Shown here: positions 38,517 to 49,300 of the stretch, one piece after another
Layout of the letters: each line of letters starts with the position of its first letter
Position numbering within the stretch: the stretch's first letter is position 1
DNA from: Streptomyces pactum
GTDB lineage: Bacteria > Actinomycetota > Actinomycetes > Streptomycetales > Streptomycetaceae
NCBI RefSeq assembly: GCF_016031615.1
Contig: NZ_JACYXC010000002.1
Span: 1 to 64,000 of the forward strand
Direction of reading: 5' to 3'
Length of the DNA: 64,000 nt
Program-made: the position numbers and the translations under genes
The notes under the pieces: generated by a model
What the model was told of the DNA's origin: nothing
Seen by the model: only the letters and a program-made list of their open reading frames with translations
The model's database searches: none

Positions 38517-41500
38517 ATGCCTGACCCGTCCGGTTCACGGCTGCCGTTGACGGCCGCTCAGTCCGGTATCTGGTTCGCGCAGCACCTGGACCCGTCCAAC
38601 CTGATCTACACCCTGGGCGAGTACACCGAGATCCGCGGCCCGGTGGACGCCGATCTCTTCGAGGCCGCGCTGCGCCGCCTGGTACGGGAGGCCGAGTGCC
38701 TGCGGGTGCGGTTCACCCAGGAGGACGACCAGCTCTGGCAGGTGGTCCCCGACGACCTGGACTGGCACATGCCGCGGATCGACGTCAGCGCCGAACCGGA
38801 CCCGTGGGCCGCGGCCGAGGCATGGATGACCGAGGAGATGAACCGCCCGCTGGACCTGGCCACCGGCCCGCTGTTCACCTTCGCCCTGATCACCGTGGCG
38901 CACGACCGCGTCCTGTGGTTCTACCGCTGCCACCACGCGGTCATCGACGGCTACGGCTCGGCGCTGCTGGTACGGCGCGCCGCCGAGCTGTACAGCGCCG
39001 CGGCGGCCGGCCGTCCGCTGCCCGACGGCAGCCCCTGGGGGTCGCTGCGCTCCCTGGTGGAGGAGGAGGCCGCCTACCGGGCCGGCCCCGACCACGCCCG
39101 CGACCGCGAGCACTGGCTCACCCGGCTCGCCGGCGCCCCCGAGCCGGTCGGCCTGGCCGGCCGCAGCCCGGGGATGCCGCGGTGGCTGCGCCGGCGCACC
39201 TGCCACATCGACCCGGCCGCCGCCGAGGCGCTGCGCGACCTGGCCCGCGAGGTGGGAGTGGCCTGGCCCGCCCTGGTGGTCGCCGGCACCGCCCTGTACC
39301 TGTCCCGGATGACCGGGGGCCGGGACGTCGTCCTGGGGCTGCCGGTCTCCGCCCGCACCACGGTGGCCTCGCGGAACGCCCCCGGCATGCTCTCCAACGT
39401 GGTGCCGCTGCGGATGGAGATCGACCCGGCGGCACCGCTGGAGCGGCTGCTGCGGGACGCCGCCCGGGAACTGCGCGGCGCCAGCCGCCACCAGCGGTAC
39501 CGCTACGAGGACCTCCGCCGCGACCTCGGACTCCTCGGCGACAACGGCAAGCTGACCGGCCCCCAGGTCAACATCGTGATGTTCGACCACAACCTGACGT
39601 TCGGAGGCCACCCCGCCCGGCCGCACAACCTCACCATGGGGCCGGACGACGACCTGTCCCTGGTGATCGACAGCAGGGTCGCCGACGGCGGCATCCGGAT
39701 CGACTTCCACGCCCACCCCGAGGCGTACGACGACGCCGCCCTCGCGTCCCACGTGGAGCGGTTCCGCCGCTTCCTGACCGCGCTGGCCGCCACCGCCCCG
39801 GGGCTGCCGGCCGCCCGGGCCGAGATCCTCGCCCCCGAGGAGCGCGACCGCGTCCTGCACGGCTGGAACGACACCGCCCGCCCGGTGCCCGGCACCACCC
39901 TCACCGCGCTCGTCGAGGACCGCGCCGCCCGGGTGCCGGACCACCCGGCCGTGGTCTTCGAGGGCACCCGGCTGAGCTACGCCGAGCTCAACGCCCGGGC
40001 CAACCGCCTGGCCCGGCTGCTGGTGGCGCACGGCGCCGGCCCCGAACGCCGGGTGGCCATCGCGGTACCCCGCTCCCCGGAGCTGGTCACCGCGCTGCTG
40101 GCAGTGCTCAAGACCGGCGCCGCCTACGTCCCGGTGGACCCCGGCTACCCCGCCGAGCGGATCGCGTACATCCTCGGCGAGTGCCGGCCGGCCCTGCTGC
40201 TGACCACGGCCGCCACCGAGGACCTGCCCGGCGCGGCGGACACCCCGCGGCTGGTGCTCGACGGCGAGGAGGCCACCGCGGCGCTCGCCGGCCGCTCCGC
40301 CGCGAACCTGACGGACCACGAGCGCACCGCGCCGCTGCTCCCGGACCACCCCGCCTACCTGATCTACACCTCCGGCTCCACCGGCCGCCCCAAGGGCGTG
40401 GTGGTACCGCACCGCGGCATCGTCAACCGGCTGCGCTGGATGCAGGACCGCTACCGGCTCACCGCCGACGACCGGGTGCTGCAGAAGACCCCGTCCGGGT
40501 TCGACGTCTCGGTGTGGGAGTTCTTCTGGCCGCTGCTGGAGGGCGCCACCCTCGTCCTGGCCCGGCCCGAGGGCCACAAGGACCCCGCGTACCTCGCCGG
40601 GCTCATCCGCAGCGAGGGCGTCACCACCGTCCACTTCGTCCCCTCCATGCTCCAGGTCTTCCTGCGGCAGGCCGCCGCGGACGCCGACGACCCCGCCGGC
40701 CCCACGGACGCCCCGGACCCCACCGGCACCACGGACCCCGCCGCCCCGGACCCCGCCGCCACCGCCGGCACGCCCGTCGCCGCGCACCGGCTGCGCCGGG
40801 TGCTGTGCAGCGGGGAGGCGCTCCCCGAGGAGCTCCAGCGCCAGTTCTTCCGGACCTTCAGCGGGGTGGAACTGCACAACCTGTACGGGCCCACCGAAGC
40901 GTCGGTGGACGTCACCTCCTGGGAATGCCGGCCGGACGCGCCGCCCGGCCCGGTACCGATCGGCCGGCCGGTGTGGAACACCCGCACCTACGTGCTGGAC
41001 ACCGCGCTGCGGCCGGTCGCCCCCGGGGTCCCCGGCGACCTGTACCTGGCCGGCGTGCAGCTGGCGCGCGGCTACGCCAACCGGCCGGAGCTGACCGCCG
41101 AACGCTTCACCGCCGACCCGTTCGGCCCGCCCGGTTCCCGGATGTACCGCACCGGCGACGTCGCCCGGTGGACCGCCGACGGCGCCCTGGACTACATCGG
41201 CCGCAGCGACGACCAGGTCAAGATCCGCGGCTTCCGGATCGAGCTGGGCGAGATCGAGGCCGTCGCCGCCCGGCACCCGGGCGCCGCCGCGGTGGCCGTC
41301 GTCGTCCGCGAGGACCGGCCCGGCGAGAAGCGGCTGGTGGGCTACGCGGTACCGGCGGCCGGCGCCGCGCTCTCCTCGTCCGGCCTGCGGGACTTCGTGG
41401 CGGACGCGGTGCCCGAGTACATGGTGCCGTCGGTCTTCGTGGTGCTGGACGAACTGCCGCTGACCGCCAACGGCAAGCTGGACCGGCGCGCCCTGCCCGC

Positions 41501-43319
41501 ACCCGACTTCACCGCGCCGGCCACCGGACGCGGCCCCGGCTCGGCCCGCGAGGAGACCCTCTGCGCGATCTTCACCGAGGTCCTGGGGCTGGAGAAGGTC
41601 GGGGTGGACGACAGCTTCTTCGACCTCGGCGGCGACAGCATCCTCTCCATCCAGCTGGTCAGCCGCGCCCGCACCGCCGGGCTGGTGTTCACCCCCAAGG
41701 ACGTCTTCGAACGCAAGACGGTCGCCGCGCTGGCGGCCCTCGCCCCGGACGAGCACGGCCCGGTCGCCGAGGACGCCGCGGCGGCCGTCGGCGAGGTCGT
41801 CCCCACCCCCGTCATGCGGTGGCTGGAGGAGCGCGGCGGGCCGGTGGGCCGGCTCAACCAGTCGGTGCTGCTGCGGGTGCCGCCCCAGCTGGGCGAGGAC
41901 CACCTGGCCACCGCGGTCGCCACGGTGCTCGACCACCACGACGCACTGCGGCTGCGGCTGTCCGCCGACGGACCGGACGGGACCGGCTGGCGGCTCACGG
42001 TCCCGCCGCGCGGCACCCCCGGCGGCGCCGCCCCGGTGGAGCGGGTGGACGTGACCGGGGCCGATGACGCCACGCTGCGCGAGGTGATCGCCGCCCGGAC
42101 CGAGGCCGCCTGGGACCGGCTCGACCCCACCGCCGGGGTGATGCTGCAGGTGGTCTGGTTCGACGCCGGGCCCGGCCGCGACGGCCGGCTGCTGATCGCC
42201 GCCCACCACCTGGCCGTGGACGGCGTCTCCTGGCGCATCCTCCTGCCCGACCTGGAGGCCGCCTGGGCGGCGGCCGCCAGGGGCAGGCCCGCCGCCCTGG
42301 AACCGGTCGGCACCTCCTTCCGCACCTGGGCCGGCCGGCTGGCCGCCGCCGCCACCGACCCCGGCCGGTCCCGCGAGGCGGGCCTGTGGACCACCATGCT
42401 CCAGGCGCCCGGCGGCGGGCTGGGCGTGCGCGGCCCGCGGCCCTCCCGCGACACGGCCGGCACGGCGCGGCGGCTGACCGTGACGGTGCCGGCCGCCACC
42501 ACCGACGCCGTCCTCCACCACGTCCCCGCCGTCTTCCGGTGCGGCGTCGCGGAGGTGCTGCTGACCGGCCTGCTGCTGGCCGCCGGCGACTGGCGCCACC
42601 GCCGCGGCGTGGCCGCCCGCACCGGCGACGCGCTGCTGGTGGACGTGGAGGGGCACGGGCGCGAGGAGGGCCTGGCCGAGGGCCTGGACCTGTCCCGCAC
42701 CGTGGGCTGGTTCACCAGCCTCTTCCCCGTCCGCCTCGACCCCGGCCGGCTGGACCGGTCCGACCTCCGGCGCGGCGGGCCGTCGGTCGGCGCCGCCCTG
42801 AAGGCGGTCAAGGAACGGCTGCGGTCGCTGCCCGACGGGGGCATCGGCCACGGGCTGCTGCGCTACGCCAACCCCGCCACCCGCGCCGCGCTCGCCGAGG
42901 CCCCCCGGCCCCAGGTCGCCTTCAACTACCTCGGCCGGTTCGCCGGCCCCGGGACCGGCTCCGGACCCGGCGGCCGGACCGGCTGGACACCGGCCGCCGA
43001 GGCCGGGGACCTGGGCGCCGGCTTCTTCGGCGGCAGCGACCCGGACCTGCCGCTCGCCCACGTTCTGGACATCAACGTCGCCGCCGTGGACCGGCCCGGC
43101 ACCACCGAACTGGTCGCCACCTGGTCCTGGCCGGCCGCGCTCCTGACCGAGCAGGACGTCCGCGACCTCACCGACACCTGGCTGCGGGCGCTGGACGCGC
43201 TCGCCACCCACGCCGACGACCCGCAGGCCGGCGGCCACACCCCCTCGGACCTCTCACTGGTGTCCCTGACCCAGTCCCAGATCGACATGCTGCACAACGT
43301 ATGGAGGGCAACGAAATGA
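38517..43319 (+). CDS. NRPS module 1: C-A(Ser)-PCP-E
   Basis: The protein is 1600 aa. The ATG at 38517 follows an AAGAGA-type site. The C domain (LPLTAAQSGIWFAQ; HHAVIDG from residue 139) resembles EntF-type condensation domains that take an acyl or aryl starter. The A domain has YTSGSTGRPKG near 616 and pocket residues D-V-W-H-L-S-L-V-D-K, matching the serine code of EntF. A low-complexity Asp/Pro/Ala/Thr insert of about 39 residues (719-757) interrupts it. The PCP serine is near 1041 (LGGDSI). The E domain has HHLAVDG near 1230, EGHGREE and FNYLGRF near 1469, so the residue leaves as D-Ser. The C-terminus (TPSDLSLVSLTQSQIDML) is a donor communication helix. The stop overlaps the next start (ATGA). 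Who loads the first C domain is unknown. Confidence 0.95.
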   Translation: MPDPSGSRLPLTAAQSGIWFAQHLDPSNLIYTLGEYTEIRGPVDADLFEAALRRLVREAECLRVRFTQEDDQLWQVVPDDLDWHMPRIDVSAEPDPWAAAEAWMTEEMNRPLDLATGPLFTFALITVAHDRVLWFYRCHHAVIDGYGSALLVRRAAELYSAAAAGRPLPDGSPWGSLRSLVEEEAAYRAGPDHARDREHWLTRLAGAPEPVGLAGRSPGMPRWLRRRTCHIDPAAAEALRDLAREVGVAWPALVVAGTALYLSRMTGGRDVVLGLPVSARTTVASRNAPGMLSNVVPLRMEIDPAAPLERLLRDAARELRGASRHQRYRYEDLRRDLGLLGDNGKLTGPQVNIVMFDHNLTFGGHPARPHNLTMGPDDDLSLVIDSRVADGGIRIDFHAHPEAYDDAALASHVERFRRFLTALAATAPGLPAARAEILAPEERDRVLHGWNDTARPVPGTTLTALVEDRAARVPDHPAVVFEGTRLSYAELNARANRLARLLVAHGAGPERRVAIAVPRSPELVTALLAVLKTGAAYVPVDPGYPAERIAYILGECRPALLLTTAATEDLPGAADTPRLVLDGEEATAALAGRSAANLTDHERTAPLLPDHPAYLIYTSGSTGRPKGVVVPHRGIVNRLRWMQDRYRLTADDRVLQKTPSGFDVSVWEFFWPLLEGATLVLARPEGHKDPAYLAGLIRSEGVTTVHFVPSMLQVFLRQAAADADDPAGPTDAPDPTGTTDPAAPDPAATAGTPVAAHRLRRVLCSGEALPEELQRQFFRTFSGVELHNLYGPTEASVDVTSWECRPDAPPGPVPIGRPVWNTRTYVLDTALRPVAPGVPGDLYLAGVQLARGYANRPELTAERFTADPFGPPGSRMYRTGDVARWTADGALDYIGRSDDQVKIRGFRIELGEIEAVAARHPGAAAVAVVVREDRPGEKRLVGYAVPAAGAALSSSGLRDFVADAVPEYMVPSVFVVLDELPLTANGKLDRRALPAPDFTAPATGRGPGSAREETLCAIFTEVLGLEKVGVDDSFFDLGGDSILSIQLVSRARTAGLVFTPKDVFERKTVAALAALAPDEHGPVAEDAAAAVGEVVPTPVMRWLEERGGPVGRLNQSVLLRVPPQLGEDHLATAVATVLDHHDALRLRLSADGPDGTGWRLTVPPRGTPGGAAPVERVDVTGADDATLREVIAARTEAAWDRLDPTAGVMLQVVWFDAGPGRDGRLLIAAHHLAVDGVSWRILLPDLEAAWAAAARGRPAALEPVGTSFRTWAGRLAAAATDPGRSREAGLWTTMLQAPGGGLGVRGPRPSRDTAGTARRLTVTVPAATTDAVLHHVPAVFRCGVAEVLLTGLLLAAGDWRHRRGVAARTGDALLVDVEGHGREEGLAEGLDLSRTVGWFTSLFPVRLDPGRLDRSDLRRGGPSVGAALKAVKERLRSLPDGGIGHGLLRYANPATRAALAEAPRPQVAFNYLGRFAGPGTGSGPGGRTGWTPAAEAGDLGAGFFGGSDPDLPLAHVLDINVAAVDRPGTTELVATWSWPAALLTEQDVRDLTDTWLRALDALATHADDPQAGGHTPSDLSLVSLTQSQIDMLHNVWRATK

Positions 43320-46300
43320 CGCAGGCCGGATTCGAGGACGTACTGCCGCTGACCCCCCTCCAGCAGGGCCTGTTCTTCCACGCCCTGTACGACCGCCAGG
43401 GCACCGACGTCTACACCGTCCAGCTCCGCCTGGACCTGCGGGGACCGCTGGACCCCGAGGCGCTGCGCACCGCGGCCGGCGCGCTGCTGCGCCGCCACGC
43501 CCCGCTGCGCGCCGCGTTCTGGCACGAGAAGCTCGACGAGCCCGTCCAGGTGATCCTCAAGGACGTGCCGCTGCCCTGGGCCGAGCACGACCTCACCGCC
43601 CTGGACCCGGAGAAGCGGGAGGCCGAGCTGGACCGGCTGATGGCCGAGGACCGGGCCCACCGCTTCGACCCCACCGAGCCGCCGCTGCTGCGCTTCACCC
43701 TCGTCCGGCTGGCCGAGGACCGCCACCGGCTCCTGCTCAGCCACCACCACCTGCTGCTCGACGGCTGGTCGCTGCCGGTCGTGGTGCGCGACCTGTTCGC
43801 CCTCCACGCCCACGGCGGGGACGCCTCCCGGCTCCCGGCGGTCACCCCCTACCGCGCGTACCTGAGCTGGCTGACCCGGCAGGACCGGGCCGCCGCCGGC
43901 GAGGCGTGGCGGCAGGCCCTGGCCGGCCTCGACGGCCCCACCCTCGTCGCCCCGGGCGCCCCCGGCCGGCCGGCCGCCCCGCGACGGGTCGGCACCGAGC
44001 TGACCGAGCGGCAGACCACCGCCCTGCGGGCCCTGGCCCGCGAGTACGACGTCACCTTGAACACCGTCGTCCAGGGCGCCTGGGCGCTGCTCGTCGGAGC
44101 GCTGACCGGCCGCCAGGACGTGGTCTTCGGCGCCACCGTCTCCGGCCGCCCGCCGGAGATCCCCGGCGTGGAGTCCATGGCGGGCCTGTTCATCAACACC
44201 CTCCCGGTCCGCGTGCCGCTGCGCCCCGCCGACTCCTTCGCCGACCTGCTGGAGCGCCTCCAGGGCGACCAGCTGGACCTCATGCCGCACCAGCACGCCG
44301 GGCTCGCCGACATCCGGCGCGCCGCCGGCGGCGGCGACCTCTTCGACACCCTCGCCGTGTTCGAGAGCTACCCGCTGTCGACCGGCGACGCCGCCGGACT
44401 GCTGCCGCCGGACAGCCCCCTGACGGTGACCGGCGCGTCCGTCCAGGACGCCACCCACTACCCGCTCTCCCTGATCGCCGTCCCGGGCGAGCGGCTCGCC
44501 CTCCACCTGGAGCACCGGCCGGACGTCTTCGACGACCACGGCGCCACCACCCTGCTGGACCGCCTCGCCGGCCTGCTGCGCACCCTCCCGGACGACCCCG
44601 AGCTGCCGCTGGCCCGCACCGCGACGCTGAGCCCGCGGGAGCGGCAACTGGTGCTCCGGGAGTGGAACGACACCGCGCACCCGCAGCCCGCCCTGGCCGG
44701 CTCGGTGCACGAGCACTTCGCCCGCCGGGCCGCGCTCACCCCGGACGCGGTCGCCGTCGTGCACGGCGACCGCACGCTCACCTACCGGGAACTGGACGAG
44801 CGGGCCAACCGGCTCGCCCACCACCTCATCGACGCCGGCGTGACCCCCGAGACCCCGGTGGCCGTCCTCCAGCAGCGCTCCGCCGACCTGCTGGTGTCGG
44901 TGCTGGCGGTCCTGAAGGCCGGCGGCGCGTACGTACCCCTGGACGAGCGGTTCCCCGACGACCGGCTGGCGTTCGTCCTCGCCGACACCGGCGCCCCGGT
45001 GCTGCTCACCGACCGCGCCTCGGCACCGCGCGCCGCCGCGCACCGGGCCCGTACCGTCGTCGTGGACGACGACGCGGCGTGGGCGGACCGCGCCCCCTCC
45101 GCCCCGCCGGTCCCCGGCCACCCCGAGCGGCTGGCGTACGTGATGTACACCTCCGGCTCCACCGGCACCCCCAAGGGCGTCGCCACCACCCACCGCGACG
45201 TGCTCGCCCTCGCCCTGGACCGCTCCTTCGACTCCGCCGCGCACGGCCGGGTGCTGGTCCACTCGCCCACCGCCTTCGACGCCTCCACCTACGAGATGTG
45301 GGTGCCGCTGCTCCGCGGCGGACGCGCCGTCGTCGCCCCGCCCGGCGAACTCGACCTCGACACCCTGGAGCGCGAGATCACCCGCGCCGGGGTGACCGCG
45401 CTGTGGCTCACCGCCGGCCTGTTCCGCCTCGTCGCCCAGGACCGCCCCGGCCTGCTGCGCACCGTCACCGAGGTGTGGACCGGCGGCGACGTGGTCCCGG
45501 CGGCCGCGGTGCGCCGGGTGCGCGAGCAGTGCCCGGGCATCACCGTCACCGACGGCTACGGGCCCACCGAGACCACCACCTTCGCCACCCGGCACGTCCT
45601 GGACGGCACCGCCCCGGTCCCCGAGCCGGTCCCCATCGGCGGCCCGCTGGACAACACGCGCGCCTACGTCCTGGACCACGCCCTGCGCCCGGTGCCGCCC
45701 GGCACCCCGGGCGAGCTGTACATCGCCGGAGAGGGCCTGGCCCGCGGCTACCTGGGCCGCCCCGCGCCGACCGCCGAGCGGTTCACCGCCGACCCCTTCG
45801 GCGCCCCGGGCACCCGCATGTACCGCACCGGCGACATCGTCCGCCACGACGCCTCCGGCGCACTGCACTTCGTCGGCCGCGCCGACACCCAGGTCAAGCT
45901 CCGCGGCTTCCGTATCGAACCGGGCGAGATCGAGACGGTCCTCACCGGCCACCCGGCGGTCGCCCAGGCCCTGGTCACCGTCCGCGAGGACCAGCCCGGC
46001 GTCAAGCGCCTGGCCGGCTACCTCGTCCCGGCCGGCCCCGGCACCGTGGACACCGCCGAGCTGACCGGGTACGCCGCGGCCCGTCTGCCCGCCTACATGG
46101 TGCCCGCCGCGCTGGTCGTCCTGGACCGGATCCCGCTGACCGCCAACGGCAAGGTGGACCTGCGGGCGCTGCCCGCCCCGGTCACGGCCGCCGGCACCGG
46201 CGGCCCGGCCCGGCCCCGGTCCCCGCAGGAGGAGATCCTCGCCGACCTCTTCGCCGAGGTGCTCGGACTGCCCGCGGTCGGGGTGGACGACAGCTTCTTC

Positions 46301-49300
46301 GACCTCGGCGGCGACTCGCTGCTCGCCACCCGTCTGGTCAGCCGCATCCGCTCCGCGTTCGCCGCCGAACTGCCCGTCCGCGCCCTCTTCGACGCACCCA
46401 CCGTGGCCGGCATCGCGGCGCTGCTCGGCGGTGCCCGGACCGCCCGGCGCGGCGTCCGCCCGGTCGAGCGGCCGCGGGAGATCCCGCTGTCGTTCGCCCA
46501 GCGCCGGCTGTGGTTCCTCAACCAGCTGGAGGGCCCCAGCCCCAGCTACAACATCCCGCTGGTCATCCGGCTCGGCGGCGACCTGGACCGCGCCGCGCTG
46601 GAAGCCGCGCTCACCGACGTGGTCGCCCGCCACGAGTCGCTGCGCACGGTGTTCCCGGAGACCGAGGGCCGCCCCCGGCAGCAGATCCTGGACCCCGCCG
46701 CCATCCGCCTCCCGCTGCCGGTCACCGAGGTCGCCGCGGCCAAGCTGCCCGCCGCCCTGGAGGCGGCGGCCGCCCACTCCTTCGACCTGGCCGCCGAACT
46801 CCCGCTCGCCGCACAGCTGTTCGCCACCGGCCCGCGGGAACACACCCTGCTGCTGCTCATCCACCACATCGCCGCGGACGGCTGGTCGCTCGCCCCGCTC
46901 GCCCGCGACCTGAGCGAGGCGTACAACGCGCGCCGCGCCGGCCGGGCCCCCGACCGGTCCCCGCTGCCCGTCCAGTACGCCGACTTCACCCTCTGGCAGC
47001 ACCAGGTGATGGGCGAGGAGGACGACCCCGACGGCGCCCTCGCCCGGCAGCTGGCCTACTGGACCGAGAAGCTGGCCGGCCTGCCCGACGAGTTGCCGCT
47101 GCCCACCGACCGGCCCCGGCCGACCACGGTCAGCTACCACGGCGAGATGCTGACCTTCCGGCTCGACGAACGGCTGCACGCCCGGCTGACCGCCCTGGCC
47201 CGGGAGAACCGCGCCACCCTGTTCATGGTGCTGCAGGCCGGACTCGCCGCCCTGTTCACCCGGCTCGGCGCCGGCACCGACATCCCGCTGGGCACCGGCA
47301 TCGCCGGCCGCACCGACCAGGCGCTGGACGAGCTGGTGGGCTTCTTCGTCAACACCCTGGTGCTGCGCACCGACACCTCCGGCGCCCCAGGCTTCGCGGA
47401 ACTGCTGGAGCGGGTCCGGGAGACCAACCTGGCCGCCTACGCCCACCAGGACCTGCCGTTCGAGCGGCTGGTGGAGGCGCTCAGCCCGGCCCGGTCCCTC
47501 GCCCGCCACCCGCTGTTCCAGACCAGCCTGACCGTCCACAACAGCCCCGACCCGGTGCTCGACCTGACCGGGCTGGACGTGACGCCGGAACCCGGCAGCC
47601 TCACCCGCGCCAAGTTCGACCTCGCCTTCGAACTCACCGAGGAGCACACCCCCGACGGGACGCCCGCGGGCATCCAGGGCCTCCTGGTGTTCTCCCGGGA
47701 CCTGTTCGACCGGGAGACCGTCGAGCAGCTGGTGGCGTCCCTGACCCGGCTGCTGGACGCGGCCGCCGCCGACCCCGCCGAGAGCATCGAACGACTTCCG
47801 CTGCTCTCCGCCGAACGGCGCCGCGAGGTGCTCCAGGAGTGGAACACCCCCGTCACCGCCACGGCGGCCGGGGACGCGGAACTCCCCGCCCCCGCCACCG
47901 TCACCGCGCTGTTCGAGGCCCGGGTACGGCGCGCCCCCGACGACACCGCCCTCGTCTCCGACGCCGGCGAGCTGACCTACGGCGAACTCAACGCCCGCGC
48001 CAACCGGCTCGCCCACGCGCTCATCGCGCGCGGCCTGGGCCCGGAGCGGATCGTCGCCGTGGCGCTGCCCCGCTCGCCGGAGCTGGTGGTCGCCCAGCTC
48101 GCCGTGGTCAAGGCCGGTGCGGCCTACCTCCCGGTGGACCCCGCCTACCCGGCGGACCGGATCAGCTACATGCTCACCGACGCCGCCCCGGCCCTGCTGC
48201 TGACCACCACCGAGATCGCCGGCCGGCTCCCGGACCGGGTGACCACCCCCCGGCTGCTGCTGGACACCGACCCCGGCCACCTCTCCGGCCCGGACACCGA
48301 CCCCGCGGACGAGGACCGCACCGCCCCGCTGACCCCCCACTCACCCGCGTACGTCATCTACACCTCCGGCTCCACCGGAAGACCCAAGGGCGTGGTGGTC
48401 ACCCACGCCGGCGTGGCGAACCTCTCCGCCACCCAGACGCGGCACTTCGCGGTGGGCGAGGGCAGCCGGGTGCTGCAGTTCGCCTCACCCAGCTTCGACG
48501 CGGCCTTCTGGGAGCTGTGCATGGGCCTGCTCTCCGGCGCCGCCCTGGTGCTCGGCACCCCCGAGACCCTGCTGCCCGGGGCACCGCTGCGGGACCTCCT
48601 CCACCGCCACCGGATCACGCACGCCACGCTGCCGCCGGCCGGACTCGCGGTGATGCCGGCCGACGGCCTGCCGCCGGGGATGACGCTCGTGGTCGCCGGC
48701 GAGGCGTCCCGGCCGGACCTGGTGGCCCGCTGGTCCACCGGCCGGCGCATGATCAACGCCTACGGCCCGACCGAGGCCACCGTGTGCGCCACCATGAGCG
48801 ACCCGCTGACCGGCGAGACCGTCCCGCCGATCGGCCGCCCGGTCCTGGGCACCCGCGTCCACGTCCTGGACGGCAACCTGGACCCGGTGCCACCGGGCGT
48901 CCCCGGCGAGCTGTACATCGCCGGGACCGGGCTGGCCCGCGGCTACCTGGGCCGCCCGGACCTCACCGCGGAGCGGTTCGTGGCCGACCCGTTCGGCGCG
49001 CCGGGGGAGCGGATGTACCGCAGCGGCGACCTCGCCCGCTGGACCCACGCCGGGGAACTGGTCTTCCTCGGCCGCGCCGACGACCAGGTGAAGGTCCGCG
49101 GCTTCCGGATCGAACCCGGTGAGATCGAGGCGGTCCTGCTGCGCCGCCCCGAGGTCGCCCAGGCCGTCGTCACCGTCCGCGAGGACCAGCCCGGCGACCG
49201 CCGGCTGGTGGCCTACGTGGTGCCCGAGGGCACCGGCTGCGACACCGCCGCGCTCACCGACCACGTCGCCGGCGCGGTCCCCGAGTACATGGTGCCGTCC

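Noticed and set aside
37922..38524. 200-codon + strand frame upstream of the first NRPS gene
   Set aside because: Composition follows the AT-richer non-coding DNA with no codon-position bias, no ribosome site and no recognisable motif.
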